From: Gemmatimonadota bacterium | GTDB lineage: Bacteria; Gemmatimonadota; Gemmatimonadetes; Longimicrobiales; RSA9 | Reading direction: 5' to 3' | NCBI GenBank assembly: GCA_007126035.1 | Contig: SLCC01000059.1 | Coordinates: 62,001-126,000 of the forward strand | Length of the DNA stretch: 64,000 nucleotides | Part shown: one piece after another, positions 25,710 to 34,197 of the stretch | How the letters are laid out: each line of letters opens with the position of its first letter | Position numbering within the stretch: the stretch's first letter is position 1 | Notes under the pieces: generated by a model | Told to the model about the DNA's origin: nothing | Databases searched by the model: none | Seen by the model: only the letters and a program-made list of their open reading frames with translations | Made by a program: the position numbers and the translations under genes

Positions 25710-26736
25710 GGCGCTGGTCCTGGGCCTGCACGGCCTCCCTGACAGCGTCGAGGATCCGGGCCCGGTTGGCTTGCACGGGTCCGCCCACGATCGCTCCGGC
25801 GGCCTTCACGTGTCCGCCGCCACCGAACTGCCGTGCGACGCTGTTCACGTCCACATCGCCGTTGGACCGGAATGAGATCTTGGTGGCCCCATCGATGGTT
25901 TCGCGGAAGGTGACGGCCACCTCGGTACCCTGGAGGTTCCGGGCGAAGTCTCCGATCCCATCGATGTCGTCGGGTGTGGCGTTCATCTGGTGGGTGACCT
26001 CCCTGGGGATGGTGATCCAGGCGATGGGCAGCTCCGGATCCCGTTCCAGGGTGTCGAGAGAGAGGCGGATCATGTGGATCCGCTCCATGGTTATGGTGGC
26101 GTGGAGACGCCGGTAAACCCGTTCGGGGTCGACGCCGCGGCGGATGAGGTCGGCGGCGATGGCGTGAGTGCGAACGGAGGTATTGGAGAAGCGGAAGGAC
26201 CCGGTGTCGGTTTCGATTGCCACGTAGACGCCCTGGACCATGGTATCGTCCCAGTGGTCGGGCGCTGCCATGAGCAGGAGGTCGTAGACGATCTCGCCGG
26301 TGGCGCAGGCCGAATCGTCGCGGAGCCCTGGTCCCGGGATGCCGTTTTCGCCTGGCGGGTGGTGGTCCAGCACGACGACCCGGCCCTCGGGCAGGTGCTT
26401 GGCGACGCGGCCCAGGCGTCGCGGCTCGCCGGTGTCCAGCACCATGACCACGTCCGCGTCTCGCACCCGGGCCTCCAGCCCCGCTCCCGGCTCCATCACC
26501 TCGACTCCGTCGGGCAGGAGGTACGAGTACCGGTCGGGGAAGGGAGTGGGGTTGGCGATGGTCACCTTCCTGCCCGGGCCTGTCAGCCAACCTGCCAGCG
26601 CCGCCTGGGAGCCGGCGCCGTCGCCGTCGGCGTTGACGTGTGTGGTCATGACCACGTGGGCCGCGTCCTGGAGGATGGCCTGCACGCGGGTCAGGGGCTG
26701 ACGGCGACGAGGTGGTACCGCCAGTAGGTCCTTCAT
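25702..26736 (-). CDS. nrnA: DHH/DHHA1 phosphoesterase, NrnA type (nanoRNase / pAp phosphatase)
   Basis: About 344 residues. THVNADGDGAGSQ near 30, DVVMVLDTGEP, VVLDHHPPGENGIPG (the DHH triad) and TDTGSFRFSNT are the manganese-binding motifs. GGGGHVKAAGAIV near the C-terminus is the DHHA1 substrate-binding signature. NrnA degrades very short RNAs and 3',5'-phosphoadenosine phosphate. The start is ATG 26736, with an in-frame GTG three codons upstream as alternative; a far longer upstream extension overlaps the neighbouring gene in another frame and is rejected. Confidence 0.88.
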   Translation of the reverse strand: MKDLLAVPPRRRQPLTRVQAILQDAAHVVMTTHVNADGDGAGSQAALAGWLTGPGRKVTIANPTPFPDRYSYLLPDGVEVMEPGAGLEARVRDADVVMVLDTGEPRRLGRVAKHLPEGRVVVLDHHPPGENGIPGPGLRDDSACATGEIVYDLLLMAAPDHWDDTMVQGVYVAIETDTGSFRFSNTSVRTHAIAADLIRRGVDPERVYRRLHATITMERIHMIRLSLDTLERDPELPIAWITIPREVTHQMNATPDDIDGIGDFARNLQGTEVAVTFRETIDGATKISFRSNGDVDVNSVARQFGGGGHVKAAGAIVGGPVQANRARILDAVREAVQAQDQRHA

Positions 26737-26813
26737 ATCGGTCACGTTTCCGGTGTTCGTCACGGCCGAACTGTATCGGCTGCGGGTCAGGTCCGGCAAG
26801 TCTGTGGCCCGGA

Positions 26814-28082
26814 TCAGGGGAGCAGCTTGGCGAAGGTGGAGGCCAGGTGTACGAGGCGGGACGCCTCCCGTCCGTGGGTGGTACCCTGGCGGAGGGCCTG
26901 TAGGAATGACGGCGCGTCGTTGTCGAACGGGGGCACCTGGACGAACCCGTTGCCGATCTCGCCCAGCGTGTGGGCGTCGGAGCCGGCGCCCATGGGGAGG
27001 TCTCGTTCCTGGCCCCACTCCTCCGCCCGTCGGTTCAGCGCCTGGCGGTGGATCCGGGCGTTGAACCCTTCCACGACGTGTACCAGATCCTGGATCTCTT
27101 CCAGGACCCGGCCACCTCCACCCTTGCCACCCGCGAACGGGTGCGGCACGTAGACCAGACCGCCCTGCTCCCGGATTAGCTGGCAGGTCTCACGGGCCGG
27201 TGTGCCTTTCGGTATCCACTCGTGCAGATAGAGACCTATGATATCGATCCCTTCCCGGGTCTTCACCTCCTCACCGGGTATGACCAGGTTCGGGAACCCG
27301 GCCGCCAGGTCCAGTGCGGCCTCGACCTCGTCATGGTCGGTAATGCAGATCCGACCCAGGCCCCGGGCCAGCGCCGTGCCGATCACTGCGTCTGGCCGGC
27401 TCCTGCAATCGAAGGAGATGCGGGTGTGGACATGCATGTCGACCCGTATGGGTCCAGCCCCCCGGTTCCGCCCTGTCCCGGCCCGTGCGAGTCGGCGCAG
27501 CACATCCTTCCACAGCCGACGTGCTTCGTCCCTCAACTCGTCCAGCGTGCCGTCGTTCTGTATCACCACATCGGCCCGGTCACGAACCGCCTCGGGGTCC
27601 GCCTGCGATCCCAGAAGGCCACGCACCTCTTCGGGGGATAGTCCGCGGCCGGCCGTCAGCCGCTCCACCCGGGCCTCCAGCGGAGACTCCACCATGACGA
27701 CCAGGTCGAAGTCGTTCTCCAGGCTCTTCTCGAAGAGGAGCGGGACGTCATGGACCACCAGCCGCGCCCCCTCACCAGCGAGCCGTGCCTCTTCCTCCGT
27801 GCGGAGACGCGCCACCTCGGGGTGGATGATGGACTCCAGCCGTCGCCTGGCGGTGGGATCGAGGAATACCAGGCGCCTGACGGCCTGGCGATCCAGACCC
27901 TCATCGGAGGCCGCCGCGGGTCCGAACTCCCGGCGCACCGCAGCCAGACCGGGCGAGCCCGGCGCCACGGCCCTCCGGGCCAACTGGTCGGCGTCCACCA
28001 GTGGAGTGCCCAGGCCGGACCACACATCGGCCACCGTCGACTTCCCGCTCGCCGCGTTGCCCGTGAGGCCGATCCGTATCAT
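26814..28082 (-). CDS. coaE: Dephospho-CoA kinase fused to a PHP-family metal-dependent hydrolase domain
   Basis: 422 residues. Residues 1-200 are CoaE: P-loop GNAASGKST (8-16), VDADQLAR, HPEV, VVHDVPLLFEKSL and the lid/VVIQNDG region, performing the last step of CoA synthesis. Residues from about 212 on are a PHP domain: DMHVHTRISFDC (217-220), CITDHDEVEAAL (248-252), YVPHPFAGG and GSDAHTLGEIG, i.e. the His/Asp metal ligands of a phosphoesterase. The stretch between them (ARAGTGRNRGAGPI) looks like a linker, and the reading frame is continuous. ATG 28082 begins MIRIGLTGN; upstream in-frame codons run into the inverted-repeat element. Confidence 0.9.
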   Translation of the reverse strand: MIRIGLTGNAASGKSTVADVWSGLGTPLVDADQLARRAVAPGSPGLAAVRREFGPAAASDEGLDRQAVRRLVFLDPTARRRLESIIHPEVARLRTEEEARLAGEGARLVVHDVPLLFEKSLENDFDLVVMVESPLEARVERLTAGRGLSPEEVRGLLGSQADPEAVRDRADVVIQNDGTLDELRDEARRLWKDVLRRLARAGTGRNRGAGPIRVDMHVHTRISFDCRSRPDAVIGTALARGLGRICITDHDEVEAALDLAAGFPNLVIPGEEVKTREGIDIIGLYLHEWIPKGTPARETCQLIREQGGLVYVPHPFAGGKGGGGRVLEEIQDLVHVVEGFNARIHRQALNRRAEEWGQERDLPMGAGSDAHTLGEIGNGFVQVPPFDNDAPSFLQALRQGTTHGREASRLVHLASTFAKLLP

Positions 28083-28121
28083 GGGCCCGAAGACGGGCTC
28101 CGGGAATTCGGCTTCACTACC

Positions 28122-28430
28122 CTGGAAGGGTGATCGGAAAGGGGAGTGGGCCGCGTTGGGAGCGCCACGACCCCGATCCCCAGGCGGGACGCCGAAGGCA
28201 TAGCCGTAGCGATGTCGAGGCGTTCCAACGACGCAAGCGGGTCCGTGCCGCCCCAACCCCCAGTGCGTATCTCCATATCGGATCTCATGTTGGGCGCCAG
28301 GAGGGGTGCGCGACTGATCCGTCGTCGCGCCTCGCTCGCCGTAGCGGTGCTACGTCTCGTCGGCGCTCCTCGACTGAACCGCGCAGAACCCCGGCGCCCG
28401 GGCCGCTCCCCTTTCCGATCACCCTTCTAG
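28122..28430. mobile_element. 309-bp element with 25-bp terminal inverted repeats, MITE-like
   Basis: The ends 28122-28146 and 28406-28430 are inverted copies matching at 24 of 25 positions, with an uninterrupted 22-bp core. Subterminal inverted pieces also match (GGAGCGCC at about 28159 against GGCGCTCC near 28362). It fills the gap between coaE and the GspG-like gene, and its right end contains the latter's TAG stop. No transposase fits inside and no target-site duplication is evident, so the mobile reading is tentative; a large foldback regulatory structure is the alternative. Confidence 0.45.
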
Positions 28431-28867
28431 CGGCGGGCTGGCGATGAGCGTCGACCCTGGTACGGCAGCCTCACCACCACGTCCGCCCCGGTGCCATAGG
28501 TCCTGTCCGGACCGGCGGATACCAGGGCCAGGCTGTCCGGCTCTTCCACCATCCTGTAGGGCATGCCCCAGGGGTCGAGGCCATCGGGCACGATGTCATG
28601 CCGCTTCAGGAAGGCTGGCAGCTCGTGGGGCGGAGGGGCCCGCTGGCCCATGGTCGACTCGGTGACCAGGAGGCGGGCCGCCTTCTTCAGATTCGACTCG
28701 GCCCTGACCCGCCGGTAGCGGTCGGTGATCGGTGACAGCGGCCCCTCCACACTAGCGCCCGCACGGGCCCACAACTCCGCCGCCGGCGGGGCGACACGCT
28801 CTCGGACGCCAGGGACCAGAAGGTACACCAGCCAGACCAGCAGCAGCACCAGAAGCCATCGTTTCAT
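28427..28867 (-). CDS. Membrane-anchored protein with type II secretion GspG-like C-terminal domain
   Basis: 146 residues. One N-terminal hydrophobic anchor ([20 protein letters not shown]). After a helical middle, the C-terminal part DPWGMPYRMVEEPDSLALVSAGPDRTYGTGADVVV matches the DPWGxPY...SxGPD...GTxDD pattern of the calcium-binding end of GspG pseudopilins. It lacks a prepilin cleavage motif, so it is not a pseudopilin itself. It is coupled by ATGA to the upstream gene, and its stop lies inside the inverted-repeat element. Confidence 0.65.
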   Translation of the reverse strand: MKRWLLVLLLVWLVYLLVPGVRERVAPPAAELWARAGASVEGPLSPITDRYRRVRAESNLKKAARLLVTESTMGQRAPPPHELPAFLKRHDIVPDGLDPWGMPYRMVEEPDSLALVSAGPDRTYGTGADVVVRLPYQGRRSSPARR

Positions 28868-29142
28868 TGCGCCCCCCTCCTCGACCGCCGGCCCCGCTGC
28901 ATGCGGTTCGTCCAGCGGACGTAGCGCTCGACCTCCCCGGGTGTCGGATCCCGGCCCTCGTCACCGTACGCGGTATGCAGACGCCACTCCAGGTACTCCA
29001 TGGGCGGGAGCGGCAGAAACGGCACTCGCCGCCACCAGCCGCGGGCGCGGAACCGCCACCCGGCCCGGAGCACGGAGGGGATCAGCCAAGGCCTCATGAG
29101 GACGCGTCCCAGGATCGACATCAAGCTCGTGATCGATACCAT
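28864..29142 (-). CDS. Small hypothetical basic protein
   Basis: 92 residues from ATG 29142; an internal ATG at MSILGRVL is equally plausible. It is rich in Arg and Trp ([37 protein letters not shown]) with a weak hydrophobic N-terminus. No ribosome binding site is obvious for either start. The four-base stop/start overlap with the downstream GspG-like gene supports it as part of a two-gene unit. No family recognised. Confidence 0.5.
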   Translation of the reverse strand: MVSITSLMSILGRVLMRPWLIPSVLRAGWRFRARGWWRRVPFLPLPPMEYLEWRLHTAYGDEGRDPTPGEVERYVRWTNRMQRGRRSRRGAQ

Positions 29143-29246
29143 GTCCGTTCATGCGGGAGAGGCGGGAAGGTCGCATCACCAAGATAGCACAGCCGCACCC
29201 CCGGTGCGAGCCTTGCCTTCGGCACCACGGGAAGTCGCCGCTGACG

Positions 29247-29475
29247 ACCGCCCCGCCACTACCCGGCCGCCGGTTGCCGGGCTTCGGTGGGCTGCCGGGC
29301 TTCGGTGGGCTGCCGGGCTTCGGCGGGTTGGCGGGCTGCGGACAGTGCCGGGCGCTCGAACTCGAACTCCGAGCTCCGAGCTCCGAGCTCCGACCGCCCC
29401 GCCACTACCCGGCCGCCGGTTGCCGGGCTTCGGCGGGCTGGCGGGCTGCGGACAGTGCCGGGCGCTCGAACTCGA
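29247..29475. repeat. Local direct duplication with embedded tandem repeats
   Basis: A unit beginning GACCGCCCCGCCACTACCC and ending near GCGCTCGAACTCGA occurs at about 29247-29354 and again at 29391-29473. The first copy carries three tandem 18-bp GCCGGGCTTCGGTGGGCT-type units where the second has one. Between them is a 7-bp tandem CCGAGCT repeated three times. This looks like slippage and unequal duplication in non-coding DNA. Confidence 0.75.
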
Positions 29476-29667
29476 CCGCTTGCGCACCACCTCTGATTCG
29501 TCGCGGCTGATCGCTGAGGGTCCAGTCGCCCCCCCTCAGGGCGAGATCGGCAGAGCGCCGGCTCGGCCTATGTCGGTCGTGCGATTGGCTACCGTAGAGC
29601 TGCTCAATCGCACTATCAGCGTCGGCCCCGCGCACCGATCGTGTGATTCGCACAGCCTGTTGAACTC

Positions 29668-29790
29668 TGACCGCTCCGCTTCCTCCGACCTCTCCGAGCC
29701 CATCGTGTCACGCTGTTGGAATGCTGGGCTCACCCCGGGGCATGAGATTAGCCGGATCGGCCGAACCCGCCGGAGTCGCCTGCCAGGGCC
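29668..29790 (+). repeat. Conserved leader element, copy 1 (upstream of the E1 gene)
   Basis: Aligned by hand to 56845-56720 on the minus strand, roughly four of five positions are identical, including an uninterrupted TGTCACGCTGTTGGAATG and AGCCGGATCGGCCG. It ends 106 nt before the E1 start codon. CTCCG near its 5' end can pair with CGGAG near its 3' end, closing a possible RNA fold. It is the same orientation relative to the downstream gene as copy 2. Confidence 0.65.
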
Positions 29791-29810
29791 TCTCCGGCGG
29801 CATTCAGAAA

Positions 29811-29868
29811 AGGAGGGAACTCAACGTTGGAACGGTAGCGGCCCGGGACCGGTCCGTTTTATCTTTTT
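29811..29868 (+). promoter_or_regulatory. Possible attenuator leader of the E1 gene
   Basis: AGGAGGG at 29811 is followed 10 nt later by the minimal frame TTG-GAA-CGG-TAG (29827-29838). Next comes a short hairpin around GGACCGGTCC (29846-29855) and then TTTTATCTTTTT (29857-29868), 29 nt before the E1 ATG. The hairpin plus T-run resembles an intrinsic terminator, though the stem is short. Confidence 0.35.
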
Positions 29869-29896
29869 AGGTCTGTCCACTGAATCCAGGAAGAGC

Positions 29897-32071
29897 ATGG
29901 CCGCAAGGGAAACCCGGAAGACAAGCGCCAGGACCGGCGCCTCCCGCACGAAATCACGCAAGTCGGGGACGCAGGCGAGGGCCGGGCTGGAACCGGCGGC
30001 CATGATCCGCTTGTACCGGACGATGGTGGCCGCCCGCCGGACCGACGACCGCGAGATCCAGCTCAAGCGCCAGAACAAGATCTTCTTCCAGATCTCCGGC
30101 GCCGGTCACGAGGGCATCCAGGTGGCCGTCGCGCATCATCTGCGGCCCGGCCGGGACTGGTCCTACCTGTACTACCGTGACCGTGCCCTGAGCCAGGGCC
30201 TGGGCATGACGCCTTACGAGCACCTGCTCCAGGCGGTGGGCGCCGAGAGCGATCCCGCCAGCGGCGGGCGCCAGATGCCGTCGCACTGGGGCCATCGGGA
30301 GCTTCGGATCGTCAGCACGTCGTCACCTACGGGGACCCAGTACCTCCAGGCGGTAGGTACCGCGGAGGGTGCGTGGCGGGCGTCCCTGCTGGAGGAGTTG
30401 CGGGAGCGGATCGAGTCGTTCGAGGACGACGAGGTCGTCCTCTGCACCACGGGCGAAGGCCAGACCTCCGAGGGCGAGTTCTGGGAGGCGCTGAACACCG
30501 CTTCGAATTTGAAGCTGCCGGTGGTCTTCCTGGTCGAGGACAACGGCTACGCCATTTCTGTCCCGGTTGAGGTGAACACGGCTGGCGGCAAGATCAGCAA
30601 TCTGGTCGGGAACTTCCCTGACCTGTACATAGAGGAGGTGGACGGCACCGACGTACCGACGAGCCTGGCGGCGGCGGAGCGGGCCATCGACCATTGCCGG
30701 CAGCGCAAGGGCCCGGCCCTGCTCCATGCCCACGTGGTGCGGCCCTACTCCCATTCCATGTCCGACGACGAGCGGGCGTACCGCACCGCGGAGGAACGTG
30801 AGGCGGAGGCCCGCCGTGACCCGCTGGCCCGGTTCCGCGCCCACCTGGAGGAGCAGGGGCTGGCCACCGCCGAGGAGCTGGACGCCCTGGAGGGGGAGGT
30901 GCTGGCCGAGGTCCAGGAGGCGGCGGACCTGGCCCTGGAGCAGCCCCAGCCCTCGCCGGACACGGCCATGAGGTTCCTCTACTCCGAGGAGGTGGACCCC
31001 ACCTCGTCGGACTTCGATACGGAGGACTCGCCCCGGTTCGAGGGCTCGGAGACCACCATGGTGGACCTCCTGAACTCGTGTCTACGGGACGAGATGGCGC
31101 GGGACCCCAGGATGGTGATCTTCGGCCAGGACGTGGCCGATGCCAGCCGGGAGGAGGTCCTGGAGGAGTGCAAGGGCAAGGGCGGCGTCTTCAAGGTCAC
31201 CTGGGGGCTACAGCAGAAGTTCGGCGGGCTGCGCGTCTTCAACTCGCCCCTGGCGGAGGCCAACATCGTGGGCCGCGCCATCGGGATGGCGCTGCGAGGG
31301 CTGAAGCCGGTGGTGGAGATCCAGTTCTTCGACTATATCTGGCCCGCCTTCATGCAGCTCAGGAACGAGTTGGGCACAATGCGCTACCGGAGCGCCGGCT
31401 CCTGGAAGGCGCCGGTGGTGGTCCGCGTCACCTACGGCGGGTACCTGAAGGGCGGCGGCATCTACCACAGCCAGACGGGCGAGACGCTCTTCACCCACTC
31501 CCCCGGCCTGAGGGTGGTCTTGCCTTCCACGGCGTTGGACGCCGCCGGGCTGCTGCGGACGGCCATCCGCTCGGACGACCCGGTGATCTTTCTGGAGCAC
31601 AAGCACCTCTATCGCCAGGTCTACAACAAGAGCCAGTATCCTGGCCCCGACTTCATGATCCCCCTGGGCAAGGCCCGGGTGGTGAAGGAGGGCACGGACC
31701 TGACGGTGGTGACCTGCGGGGCCGTGGTGAAGCGCTCCCTGGATGCGGCACGGATCGCTGAGGAGCAGGACGGTCTGAGCGTGGAGGTCATCGACCTCCG
31801 CTCCCTGAGCCCCCTGGACATGGAGACCATAGCCCGGTCGGTCAAGAAGACGAACCGGGTGGTGATCGCCCACGAGGACTCTCTCAGCTGGGGCATCGGG
31901 AGCGAGATCAGCGCCCGCATCGCCAGCGATCTCTTCGAGTGGCTGGACGCTCCCGTGAAACGTGTCGCCAGCCTGGACACCTGGGTGGCGTATGCACCGC
32001 AGCTCGAGGCGGTCATACTCCCCGACGCCGACCGGGTCCTGGCCGCCGTGCGGGAGGTGGCCAGCTACTGA
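29897..32071 (+). CDS. 2-oxoacid dehydrogenase E1, fused alpha and beta subunits
   Basis: About 724 residues from ATG 29897 (AGGAAG site); a much longer upstream frame covers only repeat DNA. Residues of about 35-350 are the thiamine-diphosphate-binding alpha subunit ([65 protein letters not shown]). From about 390 the transketolase-like beta subunit follows ([59 protein letters not shown]). The features fit branched-chain 2-oxoacid or pyruvate dehydrogenase E1. No E2 or E3 gene is nearby, so the partner complex is encoded elsewhere. The first ~35 residues are a basic, disordered extension. Confidence 0.9.
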   Translation: MAARETRKTSARTGASRTKSRKSGTQARAGLEPAAMIRLYRTMVAARRTDDREIQLKRQNKIFFQISGAGHEGIQVAVAHHLRPGRDWSYLYYRDRALSQGLGMTPYEHLLQAVGAESDPASGGRQMPSHWGHRELRIVSTSSPTGTQYLQAVGTAEGAWRASLLEELRERIESFEDDEVVLCTTGEGQTSEGEFWEALNTASNLKLPVVFLVEDNGYAISVPVEVNTAGGKISNLVGNFPDLYIEEVDGTDVPTSLAAAERAIDHCRQRKGPALLHAHVVRPYSHSMSDDERAYRTAEEREAEARRDPLARFRAHLEEQGLATAEELDALEGEVLAEVQEAADLALEQPQPSPDTAMRFLYSEEVDPTSSDFDTEDSPRFEGSETTMVDLLNSCLRDEMARDPRMVIFGQDVADASREEVLEECKGKGGVFKVTWGLQQKFGGLRVFNSPLAEANIVGRAIGMALRGLKPVVEIQFFDYIWPAFMQLRNELGTMRYRSAGSWKAPVVVRVTYGGYLKGGGIYHSQTGETLFTHSPGLRVVLPSTALDAAGLLRTAIRSDDPVIFLEHKHLYRQVYNKSQYPGPDFMIPLGKARVVKEGTDLTVVTCGAVVKRSLDAARIAEEQDGLSVEVIDLRSLSPLDMETIARSVKKTNRVVIAHEDSLSWGIGSEISARIASDLFEWLDAPVKRVASLDTWVAYAPQLEAVILPDADRVLAAVREVASY

Positions 32072-32078
32072 GCGTGCC

Positions 32079-33179
32079 ATGCTCGCCACCGCCCGCTTCA
32101 CCCGAGAGTTCCTGTTCCCACGAAGAGCGGCGGTTGTTGTCGAGGAGATGACCTACCGGCGGGGAGACGAGTCGCTCCCCGCCTCCCTTTACCGGCCCCG
32201 CCACGTCGGGCGCCCGCTCCCGGGCTGGATGACGCTCCACGGGCTCACCCACCATGGCCGGGACCACGAGTCTCTGAAACGGCTGGCCAGGGCGCTGGCC
32301 GCGGCCGGCTCCGCGGTCCTGGTGCCTGACATCCCGGAATGGCGGGCCCTGGAGGTGGCACCGGGCGCGGCGGTGGCCACCATCAAGGCGGCGGTGCTGG
32401 AGCTGGACGCCCTGGGCCTGACCGAGCCTGGCCGGATCGGTGCCATCGGGTTCTCCTTCGGGGCCACCCAGGCCCTGATCGCCGCAACGGACCCGGCGCT
32501 GGAAGGGCACCTGGCCGGCGTGGCGGCATGGGGCGGCTATGCCGACATCCGCACCGTCTCCCGCTTCATGTTCCTGGGCGAACACGAGCTCGACGGCACA
32601 TCGTACACCGCCTCACCCGATCCCTACGGCCGCTGGATCCTGGCGGGCAGCTACCTGGGGCTCCTCGACGACTTCAACGGCGAGCCAGGGCTGGCACCTC
32701 GCTTCCTGACGCTGGCCAGAGAGGCGGCCCGGCGCAGGATCATGTCCTGGGATCCACGGCTCGACCCGCTCAAGGCCCGACTCCGCGAGGATCTGTCCGC
32801 AGGCGACCGGGAGGTGTTCGACCTCATCGCGCCGGCCACAGACGTCACCCTCAGCGCCAGCCAGCGGACCCACCTCCAGGCGCTGGTGGACCGGATGCTC
32901 GAGGCCGCGATCAGGCGCGAGCCGCTCCTGGACGCGGCGCCGTATCTCGGCCGGATCAGAGTGCCGATCTTCCTGGCCCACGGCAGGGGCGACAGGCTGA
33001 TCCCCTGGACGGAGATGGTTCGCCTGCGACGGGCTCTGCCGGCAGACAGGATCGCGAGCAGCGGCGTCACTTCCCTCTTCGCTCATTCCGGTGGCGAACG
33101 CCGCATCCCATCCCCCGGCACGGCCATCGAGGCGGCGCGGTTCCTCCGCCTCATGCGACGCATGCTGGGACTCATCTGA
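32079..33179 (+). CDS. Alpha/beta hydrolase, dienelactone-hydrolase-like
   Basis: 366 residues from ATG 32079, eight bases after the E1 stop, so probably co-transcribed. The N-terminal stretch (EEMTYRRGDESLPASLYRP) resembles a small beta cap. GAIGFSFGA holds the GxSxG nucleophile (about Ser131), PIFLAHGRGDRLIPW carries the acid, and LFAHSGGE the final His. Such enzymes hydrolyse esters, lactones or peptides; the substrate is unknown. It converges with the DHH gene and overlaps it by 8 bp. Confidence 0.78.
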   Translation: MLATARFTREFLFPRRAAVVVEEMTYRRGDESLPASLYRPRHVGRPLPGWMTLHGLTHHGRDHESLKRLARALAAAGSAVLVPDIPEWRALEVAPGAAVATIKAAVLELDALGLTEPGRIGAIGFSFGATQALIAATDPALEGHLAGVAAWGGYADIRTVSRFMFLGEHELDGTSYTASPDPYGRWILAGSYLGLLDDFNGEPGLAPRFLTLAREAARRRIMSWDPRLDPLKARLREDLSAGDREVFDLIAPATDVTLSASQRTHLQALVDRMLEAAIRREPLLDAAPYLGRIRVPIFLAHGRGDRLIPWTEMVRLRRALPADRIASSGVTSLFAHSGGERRIPSPGTAIEAARFLRLMRRMLGLI

Positions 33180-34197
33180 CCGCCCGCAACGCTTCCACCG
33201 CGCCCGCTACCCGCCGCAGCAGCCATTCTACCGTGGCCGGATCGCCAGGATCATCCGAAAGCGGGTAGCCGACGCCCGGTCGGAACACCACCCTGGCCAT
33301 GGCGTGATGGCCGCCACCCAACCCAGGCTCCTGGGCCAGCGACCGCGCCACCTCCCCCGCCCCCGTCCCGCCCCCGCTACCGCCGCTACGACGGACGTTG
33401 ACCGCCAGCTCGTCGCCCAGCAGGCCACCTGCCGCAGACCAGGACACGCCCTCGATCAACAGGCAGAAGTCGGCCAGGTTCGGCAGCACGTGGGCCGTTC
33501 CCGCAGCGAGCCGTCCCAGGTAGGCCACGGCGATGCCGTTCTCCCGGCGCAGCCCTGTCAGCGCCTGCCCCACCGCCGTCACCGCCTCCTGCGGAAAGGA
33601 GGGACGTCCGATCCGCCGGAGCAGGTCCTCGTCCGCCAGCTCCTGGAGGAACACGTACGCCTCCACATCCTGCCCAGAGGTGCCCCGCCTGAGGACGTCC
33701 GTGTCCGTGCGGATGCCGTACAGCAGACCGGTGGCCAGGGCCACGCTGATACCCGAGCCGCTCGCCCGCAGGTACTGGGTCACCATGGTGGCCACGGCGC
33801 CCACGTCCGGCCTGATGTCAACGAAGTCCGCGGTGTAGCCCGGGGGGGGCGGGTGGTGGTCGATCACCGCCAGCCGAGCCCGGCAAGTCGCCGGCTGCGG
33901 CTGCATGTCCACCGCGATCAACCGCCGGAACGTGTTCAACTCCCGCTCAGTGACCTGCGTCACCTGGATGCCCAGCAGCTCGGCCATGCGCCGGTTCTCC
34001 GGTCGCGTGACCTGACCCAGGCTGACTATGGGGCTGGCGTCGTCGGTGCGATGCAGCAGCGCACGGATGCCCGCGGCGCTGGCCATGCCGTCCGGGTCCG
34101 GATCCCACTGCACCAGGATCGGGAGCACGGGCGTATCCCGGGCGAACAGGCGCAGCTCCTGGACTCTGCGAGCGTTGCTCTTCTCCTCAACTCCCAT
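33172..34197 (-). CDS. DHH-family phosphoesterase
   Basis: 341 residues. QWDPDPDGMASAAGI (the DxD-type first motif), LIAVDMQP, AVIDHHPPPPGY (DHH triad) and IRTDTDVLRRG give the manganese site. LGGGHHAMARVVF near the C-terminus is the GGGH-like DHHA1 signature. The DPDPDGMAS motif differs from the classic NADGD of NrnA, so this is a distinct paralogue of the enzyme at 25702-26736. Likely acts on short oligonucleotides or cyclic-dinucleotide breakdown products such as pApA, but that is inferred. Confidence 0.82.
   Translation of the reverse strand: MGVEEKSNARRVQELRLFARDTPVLPILVQWDPDPDGMASAAGIRALLHRTDDASPIVSLGQVTRPENRRMAELLGIQVTQVTERELNTFRRLIAVDMQPQPATCRARLAVIDHHPPPPGYTADFVDIRPDVGAVATMVTQYLRASGSGISVALATGLLYGIRTDTDVLRRGTSGQDVEAYVFLQELADEDLLRRIGRPSFPQEAVTAVGQALTGLRRENGIAVAYLGRLAAGTAHVLPNLADFCLLIEGVSWSAAGGLLGDELAVNVRRSGGSGGGTGAGEVARSLAQEPGLGGGHHAMARVVFRPGVGYPLSDDPGDPATVEWLLRRVAGAVEALRAVR

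Larger units (their letters stand above)
29143..29896. other. Repeat-rich intergenic region upstream of the E1 gene
   Basis: About 750 bp without a credible gene: reading frames across it are low-complexity and lack conserved domains. It holds three things in order: a local sequence duplication (29247-29475), a ~123-bp leader element that recurs upstream of ffh (29668-29790), and a leader with a strong Shine-Dalgarno-like AGGAGGG, a four-codon frame and a hairpin followed by a T-run (29811-29868). The unusually long leader suggests regulated expression of the dehydrogenase. Confidence 0.55.

Noticed and set aside
28083-28256. N-terminal extension of coaE upstream of MIRIGLTGN
   Set aside because: It runs through the inverted-repeat element; CoaE homology starts exactly at 28082.
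28122-28430. Insertion sequence
   Set aside because: No transposase or target-site duplication; only the foldback structure is supported.
29000-29896. N-terminal extension of the E1 dehydrogenase through the repeat region
   Set aside because: Translation is repeat-derived and domain-free; a well-placed ATG with AGGAAG exists at 29897.
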